A DNA stretch of 53,818 nt, from NCBI GenBank assembly GCA_902554745.1, contig CACDQA010000004.1:1-53818 (forward strand), read 5' to 3'. Source of the DNA: an uncultured Pelagibacteraceae bacterium (lineage in GTDB: Bacteria > Pseudomonadota > Alphaproteobacteria > Pelagibacterales > Pelagibacteraceae). This document shows positions 21,392-31,656 of this stretch, piece by piece (the stretch's first letter is position 1; each line of letters begins with the position of its first letter). Made by a program: the position numbers and the translations under genes. Below the pieces are notes generated by a model. It searched no databases. It saw only the letters and a program-made list of their open reading frames with translations, and was not told where the DNA came from.

Positions 21392-22551
21392 AAAAACAAA
21401 TTGCAATATTAGGTTCTACAGGATCAATTGGAAAAACTTTAATTAAAATTATCAATAGTGATAAAAAAAATTTTGAAATTAAACTTTTATCAGCAAAAAA
21501 AAATTATAAAGAATTATTAAAGCAGGCAAAACTTTTGAAAGTAAAAAATTTGATTATTTCAGATATTCAAAGCTATAATAAATTAAAAAAAAAATTAAAT
21601 AAAAGTGATGTTAAAATTTTTAATAATTACGATAATTTAAAAAAAATATTTCCATCAAAGATAGATTATACAATGTCAGCTATTTCTGGATTGGAAGGTT
21701 TGTATCCAACCAAACAAATAATTAAACATACAAAATTAATAGCTATAGCAAATAAAGAGTCAATAATTTGTGCTTGGGATATACTTAAAAAAATTTTACA
21801 AAAAAATAAAACAAAATTTATTCCAGTGGACTCAGAGCATTTTTCATTATGGTTTGCTTTAAAAGGGATTAGTCCATCAAATGTCAGAAAAATTTATATA
21901 ACAGCTTCAGGAGGCCCATTTGCAAATTATCCAATAAATAAATTGAAGAAAGTAAAAATTTCTGAGGCTCTTAATCATCCAAATTGGAAAATGGGTAAAA
22001 AAATATCAATAGACTCAGCAACAATGATGAATAAGGTTTTTGAAATTATTGAAGCTAAAAATCTTTTCAATATAAACTATAAAAAATTATCAATTTTAAT
22101 TCATCCAAAATCTTATATTCATGCAATTGTTCAGTTCAATAGTGGTTTAACAAAAATAATTGCTCACGATACTGATATGAAATTTCCGATTTTTAATACA
22201 ATTTACCCAGATCTAAATAAAACTATTAAATTTAAAGACCTGGACATAGCAAAATTGAATTCATTAAATTTAAAAAAAGTTAATGATGACAGATTTCCCT
22301 CTGTTAAAATTATAAAACTTTTATCAAACAACTTAACTTTATTTAATACGGTTATAGTTTCTGCTAATGATAGCTTAGTAAACCTTTATTTAAAAAAGAA
22401 AATTAATTTTACTGAGATACAAAATAAATTATTTAAAATAATAAAATCTAGTCAATTTATCAAATATAAAAGAATTAAGCCAAAAAATATTAATGAAATA
22501 CTGAAACTAAATTATTATGTAAGTTCAAAAATTAACTCAATGAGTATATAA
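21388..22551 (+). CDS. dxr: 1-deoxy-D-xylulose 5-phosphate reductoisomerase
   Basis: ILGSTGSIGKTL, IANKESIICAW, PVDSEHFSLWFAL, TASGGPF, HPNWKMGKKISIDSATMMNK. Confidence 0.96.
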   Translation: MKKQIAILGSTGSIGKTLIKIINSDKKNFEIKLLSAKKNYKELLKQAKLLKVKNLIISDIQSYNKLKKKLNKSDVKIFNNYDNLKKIFPSKIDYTMSAISGLEGLYPTKQIIKHTKLIAIANKESIICAWDILKKILQKNKTKFIPVDSEHFSLWFALKGISPSNVRKIYITASGGPFANYPINKLKKVKISEALNHPNWKMGKKISIDSATMMNKVFEIIEAKNLFNINYKKLSILIHPKSYIHAIVQFNSGLTKIIAHDTDMKFPIFNTIYPDLNKTIKFKDLDIAKLNSLNLKKVNDDRFPSVKIIKLLSNNLTLFNTVIVSANDSLVNLYLKKKINFTEIQNKLFKIIKSSQFIKYKRIKPKNINEILKLNYYVSSKINSMSI

Positions 22552-22559
22552 AAGCACAA

Positions 22560-24806
22560 ATGAATAAAAAAATTTATACTATTATTTCCTATCTAATATT
22601 TTTGTGTTTAATCACTACTAATGTGTTCGCAACTACTCTTAAAAAAATTATTATAAATGGGAATGACAGAATATCAGACGAGACGATCAAAATGTTTTCA
22701 ACTGTTAAAAAAGGTCAAAATATATCTGATTTAAATTTAAATATAATTTTAAAAGATCTTTATGAAACTAACTTTTTTAAAAATGTGTCAGTTGAAATAA
22801 ATGAAAATCAATTAATTATAAATGTAGTCGAATTACCAATTATTCAAAATGTTTCATACGAGGGAATAAAGTCAAATAAATTAAAAAAAAAAATTCTAAG
22901 TAACCTAAATTTAAAATCTAAATCATCTTACAACGAGCTATTATTAAAAAACGATAAAGAAAAAATTTTATCCTCATTAAGAAATGAAGGTTATTATTTC
23001 TCTGAAATTCAGGTATTGGTTGAAGAATTGTCTGAAAATAAAGTCGATATAAAATATGAAATAATTTTAGGAAATAAATCAAAAATAAAAAAAATAAAAT
23101 TTATAGGCAATAAAGTATTTAAGGATGGTAAATTAAAGAGTTTAATTGTAAGTGAGGAATATAAATTTTGGAAATTTATTTCAGGTAAAAAATTTCTTAA
23201 CGAAAATATCATCGATCTAGACAAAAGATTACTCAGAAACTATTATTTAAATAAAGGTTATTATAATGTAATAATCAATGCTTCTTACGCAAGATTTATT
23301 AATGAAGATGAATTTGAATTAATTTTTAATATTGATGCTAAAAATAAAGTTTATTTTAATAAAATAGATTTAAATTTACCAAACGATTTTGAAACATCAA
23401 ACTTTGAAAATTTATTTGAATTTTTTTCAACTTTGCAGGGAGAGCCTTATTCTTTAAATATAATTGATGATATATTAGACGAAGTCGATGCTATTGTACT
23501 TAATGATGAATTTAGAAGTGTAGACATTGATGTTAATGAAAATATAGATTCAGATAAGATTAATATTACTTTTTCAATAAATGAATCACCAAGTTATGTT
23601 GTAGAGAAAATCAACATTTTTGGTAATAATGTTACAAGAGAAAATGTAATAAGAAATCAATTGGAAATCGATGAAGGCGATTACTTCAATAAAATTCTAC
23701 ATAAAAAAAGTATTAATAACATTAAAAGTTTAAATTTTTTTAAATCTGTTAATTCAGATGTTGTAGATGGCAAGGATCAAAATAGTAAAATCATAAATTT
23801 TTCAGTTGAGGAAAAACCTACAGGTGAAATTTCAGCAGGTGCTGGTGCAGGAACTAATGGTGGTACAATAATGTTTGGCTTAAAAGAAAACAATTATCTA
23901 GGAAAAGGTTTATCTTTAAACACAAATATAGTTGTAAACTCAGAGACAGTGAAAGGTCTCTTTAGTGTCTATAATCCAAATTATAGAAACTCAGATAAAT
24001 CAGTTTATACAAGCTTAGAAGCGACAGAAACAGATAGACTTGCAGCTTTCGGATACAAAACAAATAAAACTGGAATTAAATTGGGGACTAATTTTGAATA
24101 TTTAAGAGACTTCAAAATTGGTTTATCAACAAATACTCTATATGAGAAGATTGAAACCGACTCAACTGCTTCTAAACTTCAAAAAAAACAAGAAGGAAAT
24201 TACTTTGATACGTTTTTAGGTTTTGATATTGATTATGATAAAAGAAATCAAAAATATCAAACATCTGATGGATTTCGCTCAATGTACTCAGTTGAATTAC
24301 CGATTGTTAGCAAAACAAATACTTTAACAAATACTTATAATTACAAATATTTTACCGAATTATATGAAAATAATTTGACTAATTTTTCTTTGTATTTGCA
24401 ATCAGCAACATCTTTAAGTTCGGATGATATTAAACTTACTGAAAGATTATTTGTACCATCAAGAAAATTAAGAGGTTTTGAAAGAGGTAAAATTGGACCA
24501 AAAGATGGTGATGATTTTGTTGGAGGAAATTATTTATCTGCAATTAATTTTTCTACAACAGTTCCACAATTATTAGAGAATGCTCAAGATATGGATTTAT
24601 TGTTATTTTTTGATGCTGCCAATATCTGGGGCATTGATTATGATGATTCTCTCGATGATGGAAGTAAAATTAGAAGTTCTATAGGTATAGGTCTTGACTG
24701 GAATACAGCAATAGGGCCCATGACTTTTACATTATCAGAAGCACTAACAAAATCTTCAACAGATGTAACAGAATCTTTTAGATTTAATATAGGTACAACA
24801 TTTTAA
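22560..24806 (+). CDS. bamA: Outer membrane protein assembly factor BamA
   Basis: Signal peptide, successive POTRA-like repeats, C-terminal beta-barrel (KLRGFERGKIGP; terminal aromatic F). Confidence 0.94.
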   Translation: MNKKIYTIISYLIFLCLITTNVFATTLKKIIINGNDRISDETIKMFSTVKKGQNISDLNLNIILKDLYETNFFKNVSVEINENQLIINVVELPIIQNVSYEGIKSNKLKKKILSNLNLKSKSSYNELLLKNDKEKILSSLRNEGYYFSEIQVLVEELSENKVDIKYEIILGNKSKIKKIKFIGNKVFKDGKLKSLIVSEEYKFWKFISGKKFLNENIIDLDKRLLRNYYLNKGYYNVIINASYARFINEDEFELIFNIDAKNKVYFNKIDLNLPNDFETSNFENLFEFFSTLQGEPYSLNIIDDILDEVDAIVLNDEFRSVDIDVNENIDSDKINITFSINESPSYVVEKINIFGNNVTRENVIRNQLEIDEGDYFNKILHKKSINNIKSLNFFKSVNSDVVDGKDQNSKIINFSVEEKPTGEISAGAGAGTNGGTIMFGLKENNYLGKGLSLNTNIVVNSETVKGLFSVYNPNYRNSDKSVYTSLEATETDRLAAFGYKTNKTGIKLGTNFEYLRDFKIGLSTNTLYEKIETDSTASKLQKKQEGNYFDTFLGFDIDYDKRNQKYQTSDGFRSMYSVELPIVSKTNTLTNTYNYKYFTELYENNLTNFSLYLQSATSLSSDDIKLTERLFVPSRKLRGFERGKIGPKDGDDFVGGNYLSAINFSTTVPQLLENAQDMDLLLFFDAANIWGIDYDDSLDDGSKIRSSIGIGLDWNTAIGPMTFTLSEALTKSSTDVTESFRFNIGTTF

Positions 24807-25316
24807 ATGTATAAAAAATTTCTTATAATTTTTTTTTTATTATTTTCACACATAAATTTTTCATATTCTGATGATAAAGTTTTTTATATTGATTTAGATG
24901 AGATTATTGCAAAAAGTGCTTTAGGCATGTCAGTTGTTTCTGAACTAAATAAAATAAACGAAAATAATATTAAATCGCTTAAATTAAAAGAAGACGAAAT
25001 AAAAAAAATCGAAAATGAACTTAAAACAAAAAAAAATATATTAAACAAAGAAGAGTTTAGTAAAGAAGTGAATATTTTTAATAAAAAAATAAGTAATTTT
25101 AAATCAGAAAAAGATAATTTGTTGAATAACTTTAAAAAAATACAAAATGAAAAAATTAAAAATTTTTTTATCGAAATAAATCCAATAATTCAACAATACA
25201 TGGAAGAAAATAAAATAAATATTCTTTTAGATAGAAAATATGTTTTTATTGGTAAAGAAAGTAGTGATATTACAAGTGAAATAATTAAATTAATTGATAA
25301 AAATACAAAACAATAA
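24807..25316 (+). CDS. OmpH/Skp-family periplasmic chaperone
   Basis: Signal peptide, Lys/Glu-rich coiled coil, C-terminal NILLDRKYVFIG; located between bamA and fabZ/lpxD. Confidence 0.78.
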   Translation: MYKKFLIIFFLLFSHINFSYSDDKVFYIDLDEIIAKSALGMSVVSELNKINENNIKSLKLKEDEIKKIENELKTKKNILNKEEFSKEVNIFNKKISNFKSEKDNLLNNFKKIQNEKIKNFFIEINPIIQQYMEENKINILLDRKYVFIGKESSDITSEIIKLIDKNTKQ

Positions 25317-25318
25317 AA

Positions 25319-25762
25319 ATGAAGCTTACAAAAAAAGAAATAATTGATTTACTTCCTCATAGAGAACCAATGTTGTTAATTGATGAGCTTTATGATATTC
25401 AAAAACTTCATTCAGCCACAGCATTAGTAAATGTTAAAAAAGATAGTTTTTTTGTTCAGGGACATTTTCCTGACCAACCAGTAATGCCAGGTGTTTTAAT
25501 TGTAGAGTCTTTCGGCCAAGCAGCGGCAGCTCTTACAGCTCATGGTTTAGATAAATCTACATATGAAAATAAATTAGTTTTCTTAATGGGTGTAGAAAAA
25601 GCTCGTTTTAGAAATCCTGTTATTCCAGATTGTAAACTAATTCTTAAAATTGAAGCTATAAGATCACATGGAAAGGTTTGGAAGTATAAAGGTGAAGCTT
25701 TTGTTGAAGAAAAAAAAATGGCTGATGCTATCTGGTCAGCTACTATTGTAGATAAGAAATAA
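25319..25762 (+). CDS. fabZ: 3-hydroxyacyl-[acyl-carrier-protein] dehydratase
   Basis: LLPHREPMLLIDEL, GHFPDQPVMPGVLIVESFGQAAA. Confidence 0.97.
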   Translation: MKLTKKEIIDLLPHREPMLLIDELYDIQKLHSATALVNVKKDSFFVQGHFPDQPVMPGVLIVESFGQAAAALTAHGLDKSTYENKLVFLMGVEKARFRNPVIPDCKLILKIEAIRSHGKVWKYKGEAFVEEKKMADAIWSATIVDKK

Positions 25763-25813
25763 ATAGCAATAATTATTGATAACTTATTTTAAATTGCTTT
25801 GATAAAAGCAATT

Positions 25814-26794
25814 ATGTCCCATCCTTTTTTTAAAAATCATGGTCCTTTTAAATTATCTGAAATAACCAATTCATTAGATATAAATATTGATAATTCATTC
25901 AATGAAAAAGAAATTTATGATATTAAAGATCTTGTTTCATCTACTAAAAATGACATAACTTTTTTTCATTCAAAAAAATATAAAGATGTTGCAAATAAAA
26001 CTAAAGCTTCATTTTGTTTAACAACAGATGTTTTAAAAACTGAATTACCAGATAATTGTTTAGCTTTAGTCGTTGAAAATGTTTTAGTTTCTACTTCAAA
26101 AATTACATCTATTTTTTATCCAGATTCCATAAATGATAATTTTGATGAGTCTGCAATATCAATTAATGATACTCATTTTAAAGATAAAGTTAGTTTTGGT
26201 AAAAATGTTTTAATTGGAAGCAATGTTTCAATTGGAAATAATTGTAAAATAGGTCATAACACAATTATAGAAAAAAACGTTGTTATAGGTGATAATTGTT
26301 GCATTGGATCGAATAATGTTATTAGAAATACTATCATTAAAAATAATGTAAAAATATTAGATAATTGCATAATTGGTAAACATGGTTTTGGTTTTTTTCC
26401 TGTTAAATACAAAAATATAAGATACCCACATATTGGAACAGTTTTAATTGAGGATAACTGTGAGATTGGATGTGGCGCGACTATAGATAGAGGGTCGATG
26501 TCAAACACTATAATTGGTAAAAATACATATCTAGATAATCAAATACATATAGCTCACAATGTTAAGATTGGTGAAAATTCTATTATAGCAGGTCAAGTGG
26601 GTATAGCTGGGAGTTCCATAATTGGCAATAATGTTAAAATTGGTGGACAAGCTGGAATATCAGGTCATCTTAAAATTGGAGATAATGTAGAAATTGGTGG
26701 AGGTTCTGGAGTAATTAAGGATATTCCAAATAATACAAAAGTAATGGGATATCCAGCAAAAAATATTAGAGAATATTTAAGAGATAATAAATGA
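25814..26794 (+). CDS. lpxD: UDP-3-O-acylglucosamine N-acyltransferase
   Basis: Left-handed beta-helix hexapeptide repeats, FGFFPVKYKNIRYPHIGTVLIEDNCEIGCGATIDRGSMSNTIIG. Track start is TTG at 25799; in-frame ATG at 25814 preferred. Confidence 0.93.
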   Translation: MSHPFFKNHGPFKLSEITNSLDINIDNSFNEKEIYDIKDLVSSTKNDITFFHSKKYKDVANKTKASFCLTTDVLKTELPDNCLALVVENVLVSTSKITSIFYPDSINDNFDESAISINDTHFKDKVSFGKNVLIGSNVSIGNNCKIGHNTIIEKNVVIGDNCCIGSNNVIRNTIIKNNVKILDNCIIGKHGFGFFPVKYKNIRYPHIGTVLIEDNCEIGCGATIDRGSMSNTIIGKNTYLDNQIHIAHNVKIGENSIIAGQVGIAGSSIIGNNVKIGGQAGISGHLKIGDNVEIGGGSGVIKDIPNNTKVMGYPAKNIREYLRDNK

Positions 26795-27573
26795 TACATA
26801 AAACTGCTATTATTGACTCAAATGCTAAAATTTCAAAAAATGTAAAAATTGGACCTTATACTGTTATTGGTCCAAATGTTGAAATTGACGTAGAAACAGA
26901 AATTCAATCTCATGTTAATATTACAGGGAATACCAAAATTGGGAAAAATAATAAAATATATCCATTTGCCTCAATTGGAAATGATCCACAAGATCTAAAA
27001 TTTAAAGGTGAAGAAACAAAACTAGAAATTGGACATAATAATAAAATTAGAGAATATGTTACAATTAATCCAGGAACAAACGGTGGCGGTGGATTAACAA
27101 AGATTGGAAATAACTGTTTATTCATGGTCTCTGCTCATATTGCACATGATTGTTTTGTTGGAAATAATGTAATTCTAGCTAACAATGTGCCGCTAGGAGG
27201 GCATGCCCACATAGATGATGATGCTATAATTGGGGGTAATTCAGCTGTTCAACAATTTACTAGAGTTGGTAAGTCGGCAATGATAGGCGGGATGTGTGGT
27301 GTAGTAAGAGATATAATTCCATATGGTATAGCACATGGTAATAGGAGCATTTTACAAGGACTGAATTTAATTGGCTTAAGAAGAAAAAATATTCCAAATA
27401 AAGAAATAATGACTTTAAGTGATGCTTACAAAGAAATTTTCAAAAATGATAATTTGACAGAAAATTTAAGCAATTTATCAAATGAATTTAAGGATAATGA
27501 ACTAGTTTCAGAGGTTGTTGGATTTATAGAAAAAGATAAAAAAAGACCGATTTGTACTCCGTTTTCAAAATAA
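26791..27573 (+). CDS. lpxA: UDP-N-acetylglucosamine acyltransferase
   Basis: IHKTAIIDSNAKISKNVKIGPYTVIGPNVEI, NPGTNGGGGLTKIGNNC, AHIAHDCFVGNNVILANN. Confidence 0.96.
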   Translation: MIHKTAIIDSNAKISKNVKIGPYTVIGPNVEIDVETEIQSHVNITGNTKIGKNNKIYPFASIGNDPQDLKFKGEETKLEIGHNNKIREYVTINPGTNGGGGLTKIGNNCLFMVSAHIAHDCFVGNNVILANNVPLGGHAHIDDDAIIGGNSAVQQFTRVGKSAMIGGMCGVVRDIIPYGIAHGNRSILQGLNLIGLRRKNIPNKEIMTLSDAYKEIFKNDNLTENLSNLSNEFKDNELVSEVVGFIEKDKKRPICTPFSK

Positions 27574-27574
27574 G

Positions 27575-28360
27575 ATGATAGGTTTATTTTTAGGTGATAC
27601 TGATTTTTCAGATATAGTTCTTAGTAAAATTAAAAAATTAAAAAAAAAATATTTTATAATTGATTTTTCAAAAAATAATAAATTTCAAAAAGATAAAAAT
27701 TCTTTCAGAATAAGTATTGGAAAATTTGGATCAATTATTAATTTAATTAAACAAAAAAAATGTAAAAAAGTTTTGTTTGCAGGCAAGATTGCTAAACCAA
27801 ATTTTTCTTCTTTAAGATTAGATTTAAAAGGAATTTATTATATGCCTAGTGTAATCAGAGCAGCTAAAATTGGTGATGCTGCTATTATCAAATCAATAAT
27901 AAAAATCTTAAAAAACGAAGAAATTAAAGTGATTAGCTCAATACTCTTTAATCCAGAGCTTTCATTAAAGAAGGGAAATTACAGTAAATTAAAACCCAAC
28001 AAACAAGACATTATTTCTATAAAAAAAGGAAAAGCTTATTTTAACAAAACAAAAAGTTTAGATCATGTCCAAGCTCTAGTGGTTAAAGAAGGTAAAATTT
28101 TAGCTAAAGAAGGAAAAGAAGGGACAAAAAATATGCTTTCAAAATTAAAGAAAAATTCAGATGGAATTTTAATAAAACTTCCAAAAAAGAAACAAGATTT
28201 AAGAATGGATTTACCAACAATTGGTCTACAAACTTTTATAGACATAAAAAAATATGGATTAAGAGGTGTTGTTTTACAATCTAAAAAAAATATTTTTTTA
28301 GATAAAGTTGAATGCATTAAATTTGCTAATAAAAATAAGATTTTTATTAATATTATATGA
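27575..28360 (+). CDS. lpxI: UDP-2,3-diacylglucosamine pyrophosphatase, LpxI type
   Basis: GKFGSIINLIKQKKCKKVLFAGKI, MDLPTIGLQTF; position between lpxA and lpxB. Confidence 0.88.
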   Translation: MIGLFLGDTDFSDIVLSKIKKLKKKYFIIDFSKNNKFQKDKNSFRISIGKFGSIINLIKQKKCKKVLFAGKIAKPNFSSLRLDLKGIYYMPSVIRAAKIGDAAIIKSIIKILKNEEIKVISSILFNPELSLKKGNYSKLKPNKQDIISIKKGKAYFNKTKSLDHVQALVVKEGKILAKEGKEGTKNMLSKLKKNSDGILIKLPKKKQDLRMDLPTIGLQTFIDIKKYGLRGVVLQSKKNIFLDKVECIKFANKNKIFINII

Positions 28361-29490
28361 AAAAAATATTCATACTAACTGGTGAACCTTCTGGAGATAA
28401 ATTAGCCTCAACAGTTATTTCAAAGCTAAAATCACAAAATCCTGATATAGAATATTTATCTGTTGGAGGAAATCATCTAAATAAATTAGGAATTAATTCT
28501 ATTTTTAATTTAAGTGAAATTACTTATCTTGGTTTTACTAGTATTTTACTCAACATATTTAAAATCAGAAATAAAATTAATCAAACAGTTAATGAAATAA
28601 TTAAATTTAATCCCGATATACTATTTTCTGTTGATAGTCCTGATTTTACTATGCGTGTAGCTGAAAGAGTTAAAAAAATTAACAATAATATCAAAACAAT
28701 ACACTATGTAGCTCCTCAAGTTTGGATATGGAGAAAAAATAGAGTTAAAAAAATTAAAAAGTTTATTGATCATATCCTTTTATTATTTGATTTTGAAAAA
28801 AAATATTTTGATGAGGAAAATATAACAAATACTTTTGTTGGACATCCATTAATTGAGAATAATGAAGATAATAAAAAATTTATTGAAAATATATTTCCTA
28901 AAGATAAAAAAATTATATCAATTTTTCCTGGAAGTAGAAAATCTGAAATAGATGCTTTATTAAATATTTTAATTGATTTTATAAAACTAATGAACAAAAG
29001 ACATAATGAATTTTATTTTTACTTTCATGCGACTGACGAAAATAAAAATTTAATTTTATCAGAAATAAAAAAATTTAATTTTGAAAATGTTGATGTAGTT
29101 TCAGACGAAAGTATTAAATCTAAAATTTTATCTAATTCTGCTTTTGCTGTATCTAAATCTGGTACAGTTTCATTGCAAATTTCTAGCTCAAATGTACCCT
29201 CTATAATTATTTATAAACTAGGTTTTATAAATTTTATGATATTTAAGATGTTAGTTAATGTTAAATTTGCAAATATAATTAATATAATTAATAATCGTGA
29301 AGTTATTCCAGAATTGTTACAAAATGAATGTAATGCTAATGAAATTTATAAGTCTGTAATTTATCTTTTAAAAAATCCTGAACTTATTAAAAAACAATTG
29401 TTTGATTGTACAAAAACATTAGAAGGAATTAGATCTAAAACTTCTTCTTCTGAAGAGGCTTGTTTAGTTCTAAGAAATTATCTTAGTTAG
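28357..29490 (+). CDS. lpxB: Lipid-A-disaccharide synthase
   Basis: LTGEPSGDKLAS, VDSPDFTMRVAERVKK, HYVAPQVWIWRKNRVKKIKKFID, FPGSRKSEI. Confidence 0.95.
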   Translation: MKKIFILTGEPSGDKLASTVISKLKSQNPDIEYLSVGGNHLNKLGINSIFNLSEITYLGFTSILLNIFKIRNKINQTVNEIIKFNPDILFSVDSPDFTMRVAERVKKINNNIKTIHYVAPQVWIWRKNRVKKIKKFIDHILLLFDFEKKYFDEENITNTFVGHPLIENNEDNKKFIENIFPKDKKIISIFPGSRKSEIDALLNILIDFIKLMNKRHNEFYFYFHATDENKNLILSEIKKFNFENVDVVSDESIKSKILSNSAFAVSKSGTVSLQISSSNVPSIIIYKLGFINFMIFKMLVNVKFANIINIINNREVIPELLQNECNANEIYKSVIYLLKNPELIKKQLFDCTKTLEGIRSKTSSSEEACLVLRNYLS

Positions 29491-30870
29491 CCTATTTAAT
29501 ACTTCTTCTTTGCCAAGAGCTATAACTATATCATATAAACCAGGACCAAATTTTGATCCTATTAAAGCAATCCGTATAGGCTGTCCAACTCCTTTAAAAT
29601 TTGTATCATTTGTTTTAATCAAATTATTTACTACAGGCTCTAAACTCTCCTTATTTATATTTGATACAAGTGATAATTCTTTAATAAATTCTGAAATAAT
29701 TTTTTTTGCTTTATCATCAATTAATTTTAAATCATCCTGATTGAAGTTAACTTCATCATTGATGATGAATTTTGAATTATTGTAAATGTCTTCTAAGGTT
29801 TTAGCCTTATTTTTTAAAAATGATAATGAGGATTTAACTTTTGCTTCTTTGTCATTATTAATTTCTTCTTTATAAATTTTGCAATATTCAAATAGATTTT
29901 GATAAAGATCTTTCTCATCGATTGTTTTTATATAGTGCTCATTCATTGATAATATTCTGTTCATATCTAGCTTTGATGGTGATTTGCCAATACCTTCTAA
30001 ATTAAAGAATTCAATGCTCTCATCCAGAGTAAATATTTCTTTGTCTTTATATGACCATCCAAGTCTAAGTAGATAATTTCTTAAAGCATCAGGCATTATG
30101 CCTATTTTTGAGTAATCATCTAACGTTGAGGCATTATCTCTTTTTGAAAGTTTTTTACCTTCAATAGTATGAATTAATGGAATATGTGCAAATTCTGGAA
30201 CATCCCAACCCATTGCTTGATATATTTGTATTTGTTTAAAAGTATTTATCTTATGATCATCTCCTCTAATTATATGTGTCATTCCCATTTGATGATCGTC
30301 AACGGTTGCAGAAAGGTTGTAAGTCGGCGTTCCATCGTTTCTTAAAATTATAAAATCTTCTATTGTATTATTTTCAATTTCAACATCTCCTTGAACTAAA
30401 TCTTTTAGTTTAGAATTTCCCTCTATTTTACTTTTAAATCTAATCACGGGTTTAATATCTTTAGGAGCGTCTTTTTCATCAGAATCTCTCCATTTTCTAT
30501 TATAAATATATGGCATCTTTTTTTGTCTAGCTCTTTTTTTCTGTTCCTCTATCTCTTCAGCAGAGCAGTAGCATTTATATGCATTACCTTTTTTTAATAA
30601 TTCATTAGCAATTTTAATGTGATCTTCTATTTTTTGTGACTGAATATATTCTTCACCATCATGCTCAATCCCTATCCACTTTAATGATTTAATAATTTGT
30701 ATTTTGTGTTCCTCTTTGGATCTTTCTTTATCAGTATCTTCAATTCTTAGATGAAAAGTTCCTTTTTGATTTTTAGAGAACAACCAATTAAATAAGGCAG
30801 TTCTAACCCCTCCAATATGAAGAGCTCCAGTAGGGGATGGAGCAAAACGTGTTGCTACTTTAGACATCAA
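29470..30870 (-). CDS. gltX: Glutamyl-tRNA synthetase
   Basis: RFAPSPTGALHIGGVRTALFNWLF, EDTDKERS, GKKLSKRDNAST. Confidence 0.97.
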   Translation of the reverse strand: MMSKVATRFAPSPTGALHIGGVRTALFNWLFSKNQKGTFHLRIEDTDKERSKEEHKIQIIKSLKWIGIEHDGEEYIQSQKIEDHIKIANELLKKGNAYKCYCSAEEIEEQKKRARQKKMPYIYNRKWRDSDEKDAPKDIKPVIRFKSKIEGNSKLKDLVQGDVEIENNTIEDFIILRNDGTPTYNLSATVDDHQMGMTHIIRGDDHKINTFKQIQIYQAMGWDVPEFAHIPLIHTIEGKKLSKRDNASTLDDYSKIGIMPDALRNYLLRLGWSYKDKEIFTLDESIEFFNLEGIGKSPSKLDMNRILSMNEHYIKTIDEKDLYQNLFEYCKIYKEEINNDKEAKVKSSLSFLKNKAKTLEDIYNNSKFIINDEVNFNQDDLKLIDDKAKKIISEFIKELSLVSNINKESLEPVVNNLIKTNDTNFKGVGQPIRIALIGSKFGPGLYDIVIALGKEEVLNRLTKIIS

Positions 30871-30889
30871 TGTTGTTTAGACTATTTTT

Positions 30890-31567
30890 TTAGAAGTTTC
30901 TATATAAAGATACTAAAACTCCTTGAACTTTTACTCTATCAGGTCCAAAAATCTTAGTTTCATAGTTTCTATTAGCACTTTCAAGGGCTACAACTTTACC
31001 TTTTTTTCGAATTCTTTTTAACATTGCTTCATGTTCATCTATTAATGCAACGACAATTTTACCATTGTCAGCAGTATCTGTCCTTTTAATAATAACAGTA
31101 TCTCCTTCATGAATACCCGCATCTATCATTGAGTCACCTTGAACTTTTAACCCAAAGTAATCTCCATTTTTTTCTAAATTATTAGGTAGCGGAATTCTAG
31201 AAACCTCATTTTGTATTGCTTCAACAGGTGTTCCTGCAGCAATTTTTCCAAGAACCGGTACTTCCACTTCATCAGAATTAGTTTGTTCTCCATCTAATCC
31301 ACCTTTAATCACACTAGGTGAAAAGCTATTATAAATATCATTGGCAGAAGCTGTTTCTGGTAATTTAATTACCTCTAAAGCTCTTGCTTTGTGAGCTAAT
31401 CTTTTTATAAAACCTCTTTCTTCTAAAGCACTAATTAATCTGTGAATTCCTGATTTAGATTTTAAATTAAGAGATTGTTTCATCTCCTCATAAGAAGGAG
31501 ATACACCTGAACTTCTCAACTTCTTGTTGATAAATAAAAGTAAGTTTTTTTGTTTTTTTGTTAGCAT
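30890..31567 (-). CDS. lexA: LexA repressor
   Basis: N-terminal HTH (SPSYEEMKQSLNLKSKSGIHRLISALEERGFIKRL), AAGTP cleavage site, GDSMIDAGIHEGD Ser motif. Confidence 0.96.
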   Translation of the reverse strand: MLTKKQKNLLLFINKKLRSSGVSPSYEEMKQSLNLKSKSGIHRLISALEERGFIKRLAHKARALEVIKLPETASANDIYNSFSPSVIKGGLDGEQTNSDEVEVPVLGKIAAGTPVEAIQNEVSRIPLPNNLEKNGDYFGLKVQGDSMIDAGIHEGDTVIIKRTDTADNGKIVVALIDEHEAMLKRIRKKGKVVALESANRNYETKIFGPDRVKVQGVLVSLYRNF

Positions 31568-31591
31568 AAGAACAAATATCGTACAAACAAT

Positions 31592-31606
31592 GTTCTATAA
31601 AAGTTC
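31592..31606 (-). promoter_or_regulatory. LexA/SOS box, GTTC-N7-GTTC
   Basis: Plus-strand GTTCTATAAAAGTTC, an exact match to the alphaproteobacterial GTTCN7GTTC consensus, 25 bp upstream of the lexA start. Confidence 0.8.
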
Positions 31607-31656
31607 TTTTAAATTAACAATACTAAAAAAAACTAGCAAAATAGAGCTTTATTTGA

